DNA from: Diphasiastrum complanatum
Taxonomy: Eukaryota; Streptophyta; Lycopodiopsida; Lycopodiales; Lycopodiaceae
Direction of reading: 5' to 3'
Assembly (NCBI GenBank): GCA_029204225.1
Contig: CM055104.1
Location: 51,514,294-51,578,293 of the forward strand
Length of the DNA: 64,000 nucleotides
Positions 1-9,559 of the stretch are shown here, piece by piece. Position 1 is the first letter of the stretch; each line of letters opens with the position of its first letter. Both the position numbers and the translations under genes were made by a program. The notes beneath the pieces were generated by a model. It worked only from the letters and a program-made list of their open reading frames with translations. It was not told the origin of the DNA and ran no database searches.

Positions 1-133
1 TGCCACGTGGAAAACCACTCCTAATGTAGGTTAGGTCAATTCAAGAGAGTTGGTCATGTCTATTTGGTGATCATCCCTACTTTATAGGACCTACACCTAA
101 GTTTAAGGTGAAAATTTGACCAACTAGCTACCT

Positions 134-598
134 ACCAAGCATAAGTCTAGGTTCTAGGCTAGGGTTTCATTTTAGGGCAAAAAGGGTGAGTTAACTTCCT
201 TATTACATGCTGGAAATCCACCTAACTTCAAGAAGGAAGTCGAATTTGCTATGTATTCCAAGCTCTCATAGTGAGAAGATAGAAAATTTTTGGAGCTCAT
301 TGACAATCTCAAGCTAGTTCATTATGTACATTGAGTTTTTGTCATCCAAATGCAACCAGATCAATTTCTAATTATTTCTCAGGTTGAAGGCCATACTAAA
401 TCCTGTAGTACAAACGTGTGGGCTCATATTTCAATGTTGATCAATGTTTTGGATTGTTAATGCTTGTTGTTTGTGAAATTCCAATCTAGATCAGCTTTTT
501 GATAACTAGTTTTTAGATAGATTGTTAAGCAAGCATCCAATCACTCTTGTGGATCTTTTGTAGATCCATTTATGGTCCTAAAGTATCGTACTTTCACA
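134..598 (+). repeat. 5' LTR of copia element A
   Basis: This stretch of about 465 bp is repeated at 3011-3476. It ends in TTTCACA directly before a TGGTATCAGAGC primer-binding site, which fixes the right edge. The left edge is where the two copies stop matching. Confidence 0.85.
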
Positions 599-610
599 TG
601 GTATCAGAGC
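599..610 (+). other. Primer-binding site of copia element A
   Basis: TGGTATCAGAGC is complementary to the 3' end of plant initiator methionine tRNA, the usual minus-strand primer of plant copia elements. It abuts the LTR end with no spacer. Confidence 0.9.
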
Positions 611-1226
611 CAAGTACAAGAGCATAAGCCATTGATCTAATGCAAATCCATTTTCAGCAAGTTTTGGTGCTAAAAACTAGTATTGAGAGGGCAAGATAGA
701 ATCTTGATTTTGGTGAGGAAATTTGATCCCAAACTTAGTAGGGGTCCAAATCCATATTGTCCACGTGTGGGCACCTCTGAACCTGCATTTAATGCATGAT
801 ATTCATTTGATCCAAAGAAATTCAATTTGTGAGCTTTTGATGTAATTTTTGGTGGAAATCTTAGGATAAGCTACCAAGATTGAGTGCCATTATTAGATTT
901 GACATAGGGTCATGAAATCTAATTAATCTAGGCTGAAATTAGGTCCTCTAAATTTGTTTTACAGGTCTTGAAAGTACATCAAAAAGTGTGAGGGAGATTT
1001 AGTCCTGTTATTGTCCAAAAATAGCCAAAATTGGCAAGATTTGATTGTAAGTAGATTTCACATCATCTTATCTTCATTCCCACTTTGTGAGGGAGTGCTA
1101 GAACTGGGATTATAAGTCCATTTGTTGGATGAGAAATCAAATTTGAGTGAAACACTGCAAGTGTGAGACCTTTGTGAGTTTCAAGTCAATCAAATCTATT
1201 TCTTGTTTGTAGAAGTCACTAGTAAG

Positions 1227-1958
1227 ATGGGATCTACTGGAGCATACCTTCTAGAAGCTATTGAGAGGTTGAATTCTACAAATTATGCTATTTGGAAGGT
1301 TAGGATGGAGTCACTCTTGGTGCTCCAAGACCTTTATGAGTTCTTGATTGAAGATGAAGATGAACCTCTAGGTGCACAAGAGTTAGCTAGATACAAGAAG
1401 AGATCTAGGCTTGCACTTCATTGTGTGAAGTTGAATGTGAGCAATGATTTGTTGAGAGAAGTATCAGCATGTACTAGTGCTAAAGAGGCTTGGGAGTCTT
1501 TAAAATCAATCTATGAATCTAGTAACACTTCAAGAGTACTCATGCTTAGAAATCAGATTTTGCAAAGCATGAGGAGAAGTGAGGAGAGTGCACAGGATTA
1601 TGTACTTAGAATCAAGTCTCTAAGTAGGGAGTTGGCTTCCATTGGAGAGAAGATTCATGATGGAGAGCTTGTACAAATTGTCCTTAATGGTCTAGGAGAT
1701 GACTTTGCAAATATGGTCCAAAGTTTTGCCATCCAAGACACTTTGCCAACTATAGAGAAACTTCACAGTGTATTAGTGGCTGAAGAGTGTAGGATGCTCC
1801 ATGCAAAATCTAGGATGAGTTCCTTGTCTTTGCAAGATGGTGATGAGAATGCCAATTTCTCATTCAAGGGCAAAAAGAAGACCAATGGAAAGAAGAAGCA
1901 TCCAAAGGAGGCTAAAGAAGAGGATGATGCATCAAGCTCAAAGGACAAGTCAAAGTAG
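1227..1958 (+). CDS. Copia gag (UBN2-type), zinc knuckle broken
   Basis: The product is the capsid-like Gag that packages element RNA in cytoplasmic particles. ATG at 1227 gives about 243 residues beginning MGSTGAYLLEAIERL. The N-terminal LNSTNYAIWKVRM segment is the hallmark of the plant copia gag/UBN2 family, and a helical core follows (LVQIVLNGLGDDF). The tail is lysine-rich (KGKKKTNGKKKHPKEAKEE) and the frame ends at a TAG at 1956. Just downstream a CCHC zinc-knuckle signature is visible but interrupted: the stop lies before it and one base is missing inside it, so the knuckle is out of frame with both gag and protease. The element cannot make one continuous Gag-Pol. Neighbours are the PBS upstream and the protease ORF downstream. 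Confidence 0.75.
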   Translation: MGSTGAYLLEAIERLNSTNYAIWKVRMESLLVLQDLYEFLIEDEDEPLGAQELARYKKRSRLALHCVKLNVSNDLLREVSACTSAKEAWESLKSIYESSNTSRVLMLRNQILQSMRRSEESAQDYVLRIKSLSRELASIGEKIHDGELVQIVLNGLGDDFANMVQSFAIQDTLPTIEKLHSVLVAEECRMLHAKSRMSSLSLQDGDENANFSFKGKKKTNGKKKHPKEAKEEDDASSSKDKSK

Positions 1959-2088
1959 AAATGCTTCTTTGTGGAAAGAAGGGACATTATGAATATGAAT
2001 GCTAAAGAGGCTAAGAGCACAAGTGGAGGAGGACAAACAATGAAACCTTGCAAAGGAGGAGGAGGAGGATGAAGTAGATGTATTCTTG

Positions 2089-2970
2089 ATGGCATCTACA
2101 TCCTCACCAACAAGCAATATCAATTCAAGAGACAATTGGTGGATTGATAGTGGGGCTAGCTCCCACATGTCTTGTGAAAAGGACTTTTTCTCACCCTTAC
2201 ACTCTTTCAATGTTGCTAAGTTTGTCTTTAATGATGAAGAGTGTAGGATAGTTGGTTTTGGCACCATCTCTTTGTGTCTAGAATCCTCAAAATGCATGGA
2301 TCTAGAAAATGTCCTTTATGTACCATCAATCACCAAGAATATGCTTAGTGTTGGTCTACTCTTAGAAAGTGGTTTAAAAGTCCACTTTAAGCATGGTGTT
2401 TGCTTCATCTTGAAGAATGATGTTTGCATTGCAAAGGGATTAAAACATGGAAGATTGTTTAAGTTGGAAGCTAGTGTTGCTTTTGAAAGAATGAGCTTGG
2501 CAAAGGAGGAGATCACTCAAGAGGAGATCTTGGCAAAGTGTGACTTTCCTTGCATTGAGGAGGAGCATCAAAAGGAGGAAGATCTTGAGAATCAGCCTCA
2601 AAGCATGAGAGTTCCAAGGGAGTCCTCAATGACAGTGGCCGAGTCATCAAATTGCATGCAAATTGTCCATTCAAGTGTGCATCTTGAAAGAGTGGTGAGC
2701 ATTGGAGAGTCTACTATCTTTGAATACTTTTTGGAAAGTAGTAGTAGACATGAGGTGACTTGCTTCTTACCTTTAAGATTCATGTTGTTTATTACTTTGT
2801 ATGACAAGACAATGAAATGGGATGCTTTGAAATCTACATTTGTTGTTGATAAAACAATTTCATTGGATAACTATTTCTATAATAGTTTGAATAGAGTCAT
2901 AAAAGATGAAACATCATTTGCTTTGGAAATTTTTGTTCCACATGCTTTGTGCATGATCATTCCAATGTAA
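2089..2970 (+). CDS. Copia protease region with unexplained C-terminal tail
   Basis: The frame is open from 2044 to the TAA at 2968-2970; ATG at 2089 is only the first methionine of what should be an internal polyprotein segment. Residues about 15-35 contain WWIDSGASSHMSC, the aspartic-protease active site (DSGA) of copia Pol. A GAG-pre-integrase-like stretch follows (LENVLYVPSITKNMLSVG, then KHGRLFKLE). In a complete element the HHCC zinc motif and integrase core should come next. Here the reading frame instead runs another 160 or so residues of acidic and then hydrophobic sequence (for example EEILAKCDFPCIEEEHQKEE) that I do not recognise. It stops about 40 bp before the 3' LTR. The open tail argues against simple decay; a deletion derivative or a dedicated non-autonomous family is possible. 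Confidence 0.7.
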   Translation: MASTSSPTSNINSRDNWWIDSGASSHMSCEKDFFSPLHSFNVAKFVFNDEECRIVGFGTISLCLESSKCMDLENVLYVPSITKNMLSVGLLLESGLKVHFKHGVCFILKNDVCIAKGLKHGRLFKLEASVAFERMSLAKEEITQEEILAKCDFPCIEEEHQKEEDLENQPQSMRVPRESSMTVAESSNCMQIVHSSVHLERVVSIGESTIFEYFLESSSRHEVTCFLPLRFMLFITLYDKTMKWDALKSTFVVDKTISLDNYFYNSLNRVIKDETSFALEIFVPHALCMIIPM

Positions 2971-3010
2971 GGACCAAAGATTATCCTATTTCAATGATAG
3001 GAATAATGCT

Positions 3011-3476
3011 ACCAAGCATAAGTCTAGGATCTAGGCTAGGGTTTCATTTTAAGGCAAGAAGGGTGAGTTAAATTTCTTAGTACAAGCTGGAAATCCACCT
3101 AACTTCAAGAAGGAAGTCGAATTTGCTATGTATTCCAAGCTCTCATAGTGAGAAGATAGAAAAATTTTGGAGCTCATTGGCAATCTCAAGCTAATTCACT
3201 ATGTACATTGAGTTTTTGTGATCCAAATGCAACCAAATTAATTTCTACTTGTTTCCTAGGTTGAAGGCCGTACTACAGCTTGTAGTACACATGTGTGGGC
3301 TCGGATTTCAATGTTGATAAATGTTTTTGATTGTTAATGCTTGTTGTTTGTCAAATTGCCAATCTAGATCAACTTTTTGATGACTAGTTTTTTGATAGAT
3401 TGTTAAGCAAGCATCCAATCACTCTTGTGGATATTTTGTAGATCCATTTATGGTCCTAAAGTACAGTACTTTCACA
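3011..3476 (+). repeat. 3' LTR of copia element A
   Basis: Direct repeat of 134-598 with many substitutions and small indels. It ends TTTCACA at 3476, matching the left copy. Confidence 0.85.
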
Positions 3477-3799
3477 CCAATGACATGCATAAAGTCTAGT
3501 TAGTATGACATGCACCAATGTTCACAACGTGCATGTAGATGTTCACATAGAAGTGGACAAATATGGACTTGTTGAAACTCGAGTCACATCAAAACCATTG
3601 TCTCCTAAGTTTACATTGAGACATGCAAGACATGCAGATACTCTAATGGACACATGCATGTAGTTTTGTAGGTTCATAGTTGAGAATTTGGCATTTGGAA
3701 AAAGTAGGTAGAAGTTAGGTGCAATGTTTTGCATGCAAGCAGTTAGGTGTCAATATGGTACTAGTTTACACTTGAATAGGTGTAGGGAATGCATTGAAT

Positions 3800-4170
3800 G
3801 CTAGTAGTACCACAAATTTTGGCTCTCCTATATATATATACATATGGTTCTCATTCATTTCTAATGAAGAATCAAGCTTTTGTAATGTCATAATGTCAAA
3901 TTTGGATCTCATTCTATGTTGCTTGAAATTGTATTCTCTCTCTAACTCAAATTTTGTGTCTTCTTCATACATGATCTTGCTTGTATACTTTCTTTTTTTG
4001 TGAGAAATTAACGTAGCTTTGATCTGTAGCATTCTAGATTGTGCTCTAGCCTCAGATCTTTTGGTAGATTGCAAGATTGCTCTACAGGTGATCTGTGTGC
4101 CACCACAAAGCATGGTAAAGATCATTCACACACTTGTTGTGGTTCCCCACACGTGTGAATTTGCTAAATT
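3800..4170 (+). repeat. Probable partial or solo copia LTR
   Basis: A TATATATATATA box near 3830 is followed by CT-rich leader-like sequence. The segment GATCTGTGTGCCACCAC to CCACACGTGTGAA (about 4090-4158) resembles the 3' part of the LTR ending at 44426 (GATCTATGTGCAATCACC to CCACACGTGTGAA). No internal domains flank it. The edges are not defined. Confidence 0.45.
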
Positions 4171-4528
4171 TTCAATTGGAAATAAGTGAGATAATTGAAT
4201 GCAGAAACTTCCTACATCCAATGCATGACTACGCCTATAAAAAATTGAACAAACCAGTAGTGATGGAAATCACGTTCAATCTTTGGCTACTAACTTCCGC
4301 TAGATACTAAGTGATTACGTAGCCAAACATAAAGTATTGAAGTCTTAGAAAATTTTCTCTTAGTTACAAAAGCAATACAAAGATGCATGCATTCTGACAC
4401 AAATACTAAACACAATAAGAAATAGCATTGTTTCAGAAAAACAAAATCAGATGCTAAGGAGTGTCAGAAATGGTAAACTCCTGCAACTTTGTCACAGCAC
4501 GAACGATTCACGAACGAGAACAATTCGC

Positions 4529-4622
4529 GACAGTCAATGTGTCTTTGACTTGAAGCACGAACAAGAATAATTTATGACAGTCAACATTTCTTTGACTTGA
4601 AGCATGAACGATTTCATGAATC
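4529..4622 (+). repeat. 47-bp tandem duplication in LTR-like DNA
   Basis: Two diverged copies of a unit containing GACAGTCAA, then TTTGACTTGAAGCA, start at 4529 and 4576, a period of 47 bp. Short CGAAC and TTCGCGA motifs surround them. Confidence 0.7.
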
Positions 4623-4639
4623 AATCGCGAATAGCAAAC

Positions 4640-5148
4640 ACACCTCCAGGACTGCAAACCGCAAAAGGGATGTGAAACAAAAACTACGAAAGCAAACGGG
4701 AGATTACGAATCAGATGAAAAAAAATCTTTTGCGCTGCCAGCTGGCAGCTCAACGGGCTTCACGCCCAGTTGAAACGAGTAGCAACGACGGAGACTAACT
4801 AACTAATTGATTAGCATTAACTAGTCATGTGATTCGACGTTTAGCTATCTTGTAAACTCCACATAGTAGACATATAAGAGTAGAATGTCATTCTACCAAT
4901 GAGCGAAACACTGACAAATTCACTCTAAACTAAAACTGATAATACAATCACTCTATTTTCGTACATCTTGTCATGTGTTCTATATCATGATTGCTAGAAT
5001 AGAGTGTGTTCTGTGATGCGTAGTCGAGTGTCTGGGATCCTGTTAGGGCTTTCGCACAAAAGAAAATTCAAAAGACAGAAAATTGTTCACGATAAAGAAG
5101 ACGAAGAGGACAAACATGAATCAGTCCCACGCACACGCTCCCGCGACA
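4640..5148 (+). repeat. 5' LTR (right part) of copia element B
   Basis: The right edge is fixed by the primer-binding site that starts at 5149; the LTR ends CCCGCGACA. The left edge is not visible and no second LTR copy was found, so the extent is an estimate. Confidence 0.55.
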
Positions 5149-5160
5149 TGGTATCAGAGC
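5149..5160 (+). other. Primer-binding site of copia element B
   Basis: TGGTATCAGAGC, matching plant initiator Met-tRNA, lies about 105 bp before the first gag ATG. Confidence 0.9.
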
Positions 5161-5253
5161 CAATAGGTTGTCACTACTGATATCCCAACAGTGATTCTTT
5201 TAGACAACATAATATGGCTACAACAATCCAGACCAGAGTAGCATCAATCTCGA

Positions 5254-6034
5254 TGGCACAAATTACAGAATCTGAAAATTCAAAATCAAAACACTCCTGA
5301 AGGGCGAAAATATTTGGTCGGTGACCGAGCTCTCAGAGGTGCAGCCTCCAGAGGGAGACCCAAGGAGAGCTGAATGGATCAAAAAGGATGAGCGCGCAAT
5401 GGCGATCATTGTTTCATCCATAAATGAAGATCTATTCATGCAGATTGAAGACTGCGAAAGCAATCGTGTAGCATGGAAAATATTAAAGCAGAAGTATGAA
5501 GTGAGGATTGCAACTTCAGTCATGCACCTTCACAATCAACTGCAATCAATACGATGGGATGGCAACCAGTTGGATCAGCATGTTGAGAAGATCAGAACGA
5601 TCGTTGCTCAACTCACTGCATTAGGACAGGAGCACTAGGTCCCAGCACCATAGCAGTTGATGTACTTCATGAAATCTCTACTGACGTCCTATCAGCCACT
5701 GAGAATGCTCATACTGAGTCTACCAGATATGATATTCGACAAAGCAGTCAGCCTTGTTGCTGATGAGAGACTGATGAGATACAAAGGAGAGAGAAGCAAT
5801 GATCAAGAGAAGGCTCTCTTCATGATAGGAAAGAAGAAAAACAAAAACAAGCCAAGGTTCGAGAAGACGAAGTCCTCGAATCAACAATCTTCTTCTTGCG
5901 ATCACTACCACAAACCAGGCCATACGGCCAACAAATGCTGGTTCAATCCAGCAATACCTTGCATGCACTGCAAGAAGAAAGAGTATTCTACATACGATTG
6001 CAGATTCAACCCAAAAAGAAAAAAACAAAGCTGA
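5254..6034 (+). pseudogene. Copia gag, frameshifted, both zinc knuckles mutated
   Basis: The gag begins with an ATG at 5254 (MAQITESENSKSK) but meets a stop after about 16 residues. It resumes in another frame (IWSVTELSEVQPPEGDPRRA, WKILKQKYE, IRTIVAQLTALGQEH) to a stop at 5636, and again from about 5657 (ADERLMRYKGERSNDQEKAL). The C-terminal part carries two RNA-binding zinc knuckles. In the first, CDHYHKPGHTANKC, the second Cys is Tyr. In the second, CMHCKKKEYSTYDC, the Gly-His pair is Glu-Tyr. All of these changes are G-to-A or C-to-T on the reading strand. The result is a dead gag. Confidence 0.8.
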
Positions 6035-6137
6035 AAAGGCAAACGTTGCAGAATCATCCAAAGATGCAGAAAGAGGTGACGAAGCTTTCACGATACTCGA
6101 CAAAGCTTCGACAAGCTACTCTGAACATGACTACGAT

Positions 6138-6383
6138 GTGGTCATCAATTCAGGAGCAACATCTCACATAACCTGCAACAAGAAGATCTTGATCAACTTT
6201 CGCGAACTCGAAAACGATAGAGCGGTAATTCTAGGTGATGGAAGCAGACACGATGTCAAGGGCATTGGCTCTCTACAACTACAAACACTATCAGACCAAG
6301 CAGAGCTGCCAGGAGCACTCTATGTGCCCTCACTCAGAAAAGATCTGCCATCAGTCTCCAAGATGGCAGATCTAGGCATTTGA
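6138..6383 (+). pseudogene. Copia protease remnant, catalytic Asp changed to Asn
   Basis: The frame reads VINSGATSHITCNKK, then ALYVPSLRKDLPSVSKMADLG. This is the copia aspartic protease with its DSGA active site changed to NSGA, a G-to-A transition in the first base of the catalytic Asp codon. The frame ends at 6383. It belongs to copia element B, downstream of the broken gag at 5254-6034. Confidence 0.75.
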
Positions 6384-6479
6384 GCTCAAAGGACATTGTC
6401 ACAGGTCTCAAAATATCAAGGCCCGAGGCTGAGTTCTGCGAAGCTTTTCAGAAAGACAAGCAACATCGGAATCCATTCA

Positions 6480-7530
6480 ATCCATTGAAGAGCCAAGGAA
6501 GTTCTTGAGCTTTTCCACTCGGATGTGTGTGGACCGATAAAAACATATTCGCTCTCAGGTTCGAGATATTTTCTAACATTGATAGATGATTACAACCGAA
6601 TGACCACGATCTACTACTTGAAGAAGAAATAATGGATCTTCAAGGTGAAGACAAACCAAGATGGATCTGTCAATAAGTAAAAGGCAAGGTTGGTGGCAAA
6701 AGGATATGATGAAGAAGATGGTATTGACTATGATGAAACCTTTGCACCCGTGGCAAAGATGGTGAGTATTTGGGTCATCATTTCTCTTGCTACTCTTTAT
6801 GGATGGGATCTATGGCAATTGGACATTGCAAATGAATTTTGGAATGGTGATCTTGAGCAGGAAGTGTACATGGAGCAACCCGAGAGCTACATTTCATCTA
6901 CAAAGCCAAATCATGTGTGTCTTCTACAAAAGAGTTTGTATGGCCTTAAGCAAGCACCAAGGAGTTGGTATGCTAAGCTTAACACTTTTCTACTCTCTCA
7001 AGGCTCTGTTATGAGTGAGTATGATCATTCACTTTACTATAGGTTTGCTGGAAATGATGTTACCATCTTGCTAATCTATGTGGATGATATCATCTTGAGT
7101 GTGGAGACAATCAAGATGTGGAGGGTATCAAGAGTGCTCTTAAGAAGGAATTTGAAGTGCATAATCTTGGTCACTTGCATTGAATTTTGGGAATAGAAGC
7201 TGTTAGATCTTCTCAATCTACTTGCATTTGTCAAGAGACATATGCTAATTCTATTCTAGAAAGATTTCATATGGTAGATGCAAAATCTTGTGATATACCT
7301 ATGGAGTCCCATGTAAAGCTAACTATTAGAGGTAATGAAAGATCCTTCAAGGAGGACATTACTCTCTATAGAAAGCTAGTTGGATCACTTATCTATCTAA
7401 CCATCACAAGACCAGACCTAAGCTATTGTATTGGTAGATTGAGTCAATTCATGCAAGATCCTAGTGAGGAGCATTGGAAGCTAGGAAAATGAGTTTTGAG
7501 GTATATCATGGGAACTAGCATTCAATGCTC
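6480..7530 (+). pseudogene. Copia integrase stub joined to reverse transcriptase and RNase H
   Basis: About 6500-6630 encodes the start of the integrase core (ELFHSDVCGPI, SRYFLTLIDDYNRMTTIYYL). After a stop near 6632 the sequence jumps straight to reverse transcriptase (ARLVAKGYDEEDGIDYDETF, LLQKSLYGLKQAPRSWYAKL, LLIYVDDIIL with its YVDD catalytic motif). The rest of the integrase and the linker are missing. The frame shifts near 7190 and continues as the RT/RNase H connection (SILERFHMVDAKSCDIPMES, KLVGSLIYLTITRPDLSYC) to a stop at about 7490, with weak similarity for a few more codons. No 3' LTR was recognised. The junction could be an internal deletion or a join between two families. Confidence 0.8.
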
Positions 7531-7854
7531 ATAAGATATTTTTTGAAGGCACTTATAAATATATGCTAGCTGAATCAAGCTATCTAAGTATTAATCAAAG
7601 TGTTGTCTTAACACAATCAAAGTTCTTCTATAGCCAACATTATCACTCTCAACAAGCTAAAGTTATTACTTCAAGCCATTGTACTCACTGTTGATATTAA
7701 TCAAAGTGCAATTTTTGTCTCACTACTATATTGTTTATTATGGATGAATCATTCTTCTTGAATATTTTTTGCTGCAAATTGTTGCATTTCTGTTCCTACA
7801 CGCCTATGCTCAAAGCCTCGAGCTTCCGCTACTGGTCATTCCTATGTTTTACGA
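7531..7854. other. No gene recognised
   Basis: AT-rich DNA between the copia RNase H remnant and the gypsy gag repeats. I see no coding or repeat signal that I can name. Confidence 0.5.
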
Positions 7855-8500
7855 CAAGATGTTGTAGTGGTTTTCTCCGTTGTTTATGGCATCATTCCAC
7901 TATTTGGTTAGTCATCTCAATTTTCATCTTCCTCTAGTATTGTGTCATCCATAGCATGTTGTAAGGACACATGATCAGTTCGACATTTAAGCTCGCATCT
8001 AATCCTTTTAAATAGACCTGTTAAGAATCACATGATCATGCATCCTTATTAATTAATTTAGAATCACACTCAGATTCGAGGTATTTAAGCCATTCAATAT
8101 AATCTTGCACTCCTTCTGTCTTTCCCATTTTAATTTTACTTAAAAGTAGAAAATTTTTAATACAATCATCAACTCTGCTATTGCATTCATGGATGCAATA
8201 GTGGTGAATGTTGTAGTGGTTTGCCCCACTGTATATGACAGCATTCCAATATTTGGTTCATCATCAGAATCTTCATCCTCCTCTCGTATTGCATCATCCA
8301 TAGCATGTTGAGAAAATGTAATCAGTTCGGCGTTTAAACTCGCGTCTAATCCTTTTAGGTAGACATGTTAAAAACCACATGATCATGATATCATTATTAA
8401 TTAATTTGGGATCACACTCAGATCTGAGGTGTTTAACCTAATCAATATGATCTCGCACTCCTCTCTTTTCCATTTTAATCTACTTAAAAGTAGAAAAGGA
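7855..8500 (-). repeat. Tandem duplication of a gypsy gag tail
   Basis: About 7855-8150 and about 8212-8495 are diverged direct copies. Both carry GTTGTAGTGGTTT, CATCCATAGCATGTTG and CACATGATCATG in the same order. The second copy is continuous with the gag ORF at 8401-8826 and is much closer to the copy at 25270-25550 than the first is. Confidence 0.75.
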
Positions 8501-8826
8501 ACTTCCATAAATTTTCTGGGTTTGAATCTTGTGATGAGGCCAGCTTTAACCACTTCCCAATCTCTGTGTTTCGTTTCACCTTGGTTATAAAACCAATCTT
8601 GTGCGGCTCTAGTTAAGGCCATAGGAAATAGCTTAAGTTTATCTTGTGAGAAAACTTCATCATAAATCTCACATGATTTCGAAAAGATTTTGAGAAATCT
8701 GATTGGATCAGATAACCCATTATACTTTGGGATCTCTAGACGAGGTGACCTTCTAATAATAACTGGTGGAACTTTCAATGGAGGTATAGGTGGTCCATTA
8801 GGTGGTCCATCATCTATATCAGACAC
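8160..8826 (-). pseudogene. Ty3/gypsy gag, copy 1
   Basis: Reading leftwards from 8826, the protein starts MSDIDDGPPNGPPIPPLK, then RRSPRLEIPKYNGLSDPIRF and KLFPMALTRAAQDWFYN, the retrotransposon gag core of plant Ty3/gypsy elements. It continues as HRDWEVVKAGLITRFKPRKF and stops near 8401. A second segment follows in the same orientation (MDDAIREEDEDSDDEPN at about 8300), separated by stops. Close relatives lie at 25010-25912 and, more distantly, 36041-37268. The 5' LTR of the element appears to lie to the right, up to about 9550. No pol is adjacent. Confidence 0.75.
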
Positions 8827-8989
8827 CTTTGCAAATCACTAACAAGAATGAAATCGGATCTAGATTTTACAGTTAGTTCCTATCTTTGATCAGAATTGTA
8901 AAAACTCTATCACTCGACAGTAATCAGATTTTGTATTTTGAAAAAAGAATCTAGATCAAGCGATCGGCACTTCTAAAATAAGGATTTCT

Positions 8990-9550
8990 CAAACTCAATA
9001 TCAAATTGTAAAGGAGTGTTCTAGATTTTTGACAGTGGCTAGATAAAGTAGATCATAACTCAAAAGTAGTATTGAAGAAAGTTCCCTAGGTGAAGGGTGA
9101 CTCGACAAAGGTTCTTCACTGTTAAAAGAATGAGAGATGAAGCAAGAAAGAAGAGCAAAGACATCATATTTCAATTTGATAGAGGTTCCACCTACTTTAT
9201 TGAAATGAACATGTAAATGAATTACAAAGTACCATTATATATAGTGGATTTTAGGGCTTTTGCCTCAAATCCTATTGGCCAATTTCTACCTCCCTTATTA
9301 TTTGAAATTTTAAATTTGGGAGGAATCATTTTTTATTCACTAACTTGACACAATTAGGCCTTGTAACATTTAATTTCCACAAAAGGCCTAAAGTTCTTTT
9401 CTTAACTTATAACTAATCAAATAACTATGTGATCATTAGGGTGGACTTACACACGCAAGGTGCCAAATCCCTCTTACTTATTAACTTCTAATAAATGAAT
9501 AATGTAATTAGAGTTACCTCGATATACGCAAACCTCCAATAGTTGGTGGC
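8990..9550 (-). repeat. Gypsy LTR on the minus strand, with TATA box at 9236-9243
   Basis: It lies upstream (to the right) of gag copy 1. TATATATA at 9236-9243 would serve as a promoter on the - strand, and an AATAAAG follows 40-50 bp later in that direction. The outer part (about 9340-9545, with CAAATCCCTC and CTTATTAACT) is repeated at 29541-29730. Exact ends are not resolved. Confidence 0.5.
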
Positions 9551-9559
9551 AACCACATA

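Larger units (their letters stand above)
134..3476 (+). mobile_element. Ty1/copia-type element A carrying only gag and protease
   Basis: Two direct LTR copies (134-598 and 3011-3476) flank an internal region of about 2.4 kb. Just after the left LTR lies a primer-binding site; then follow gag and an aspartic-protease region. No integrase, reverse transcriptase or RNase H can be read between the protease and the right LTR. The element therefore looks non-autonomous and would depend on another copia element for enzymes. The LTRs differ by roughly 8% by eye, which suggests an old insertion. The 5' limit is uncertain because similarity between the two LTRs stops at a CTACC near 132, not at a canonical TG. 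A clear polypurine tract before the right LTR is missing. Confidence 0.8.
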
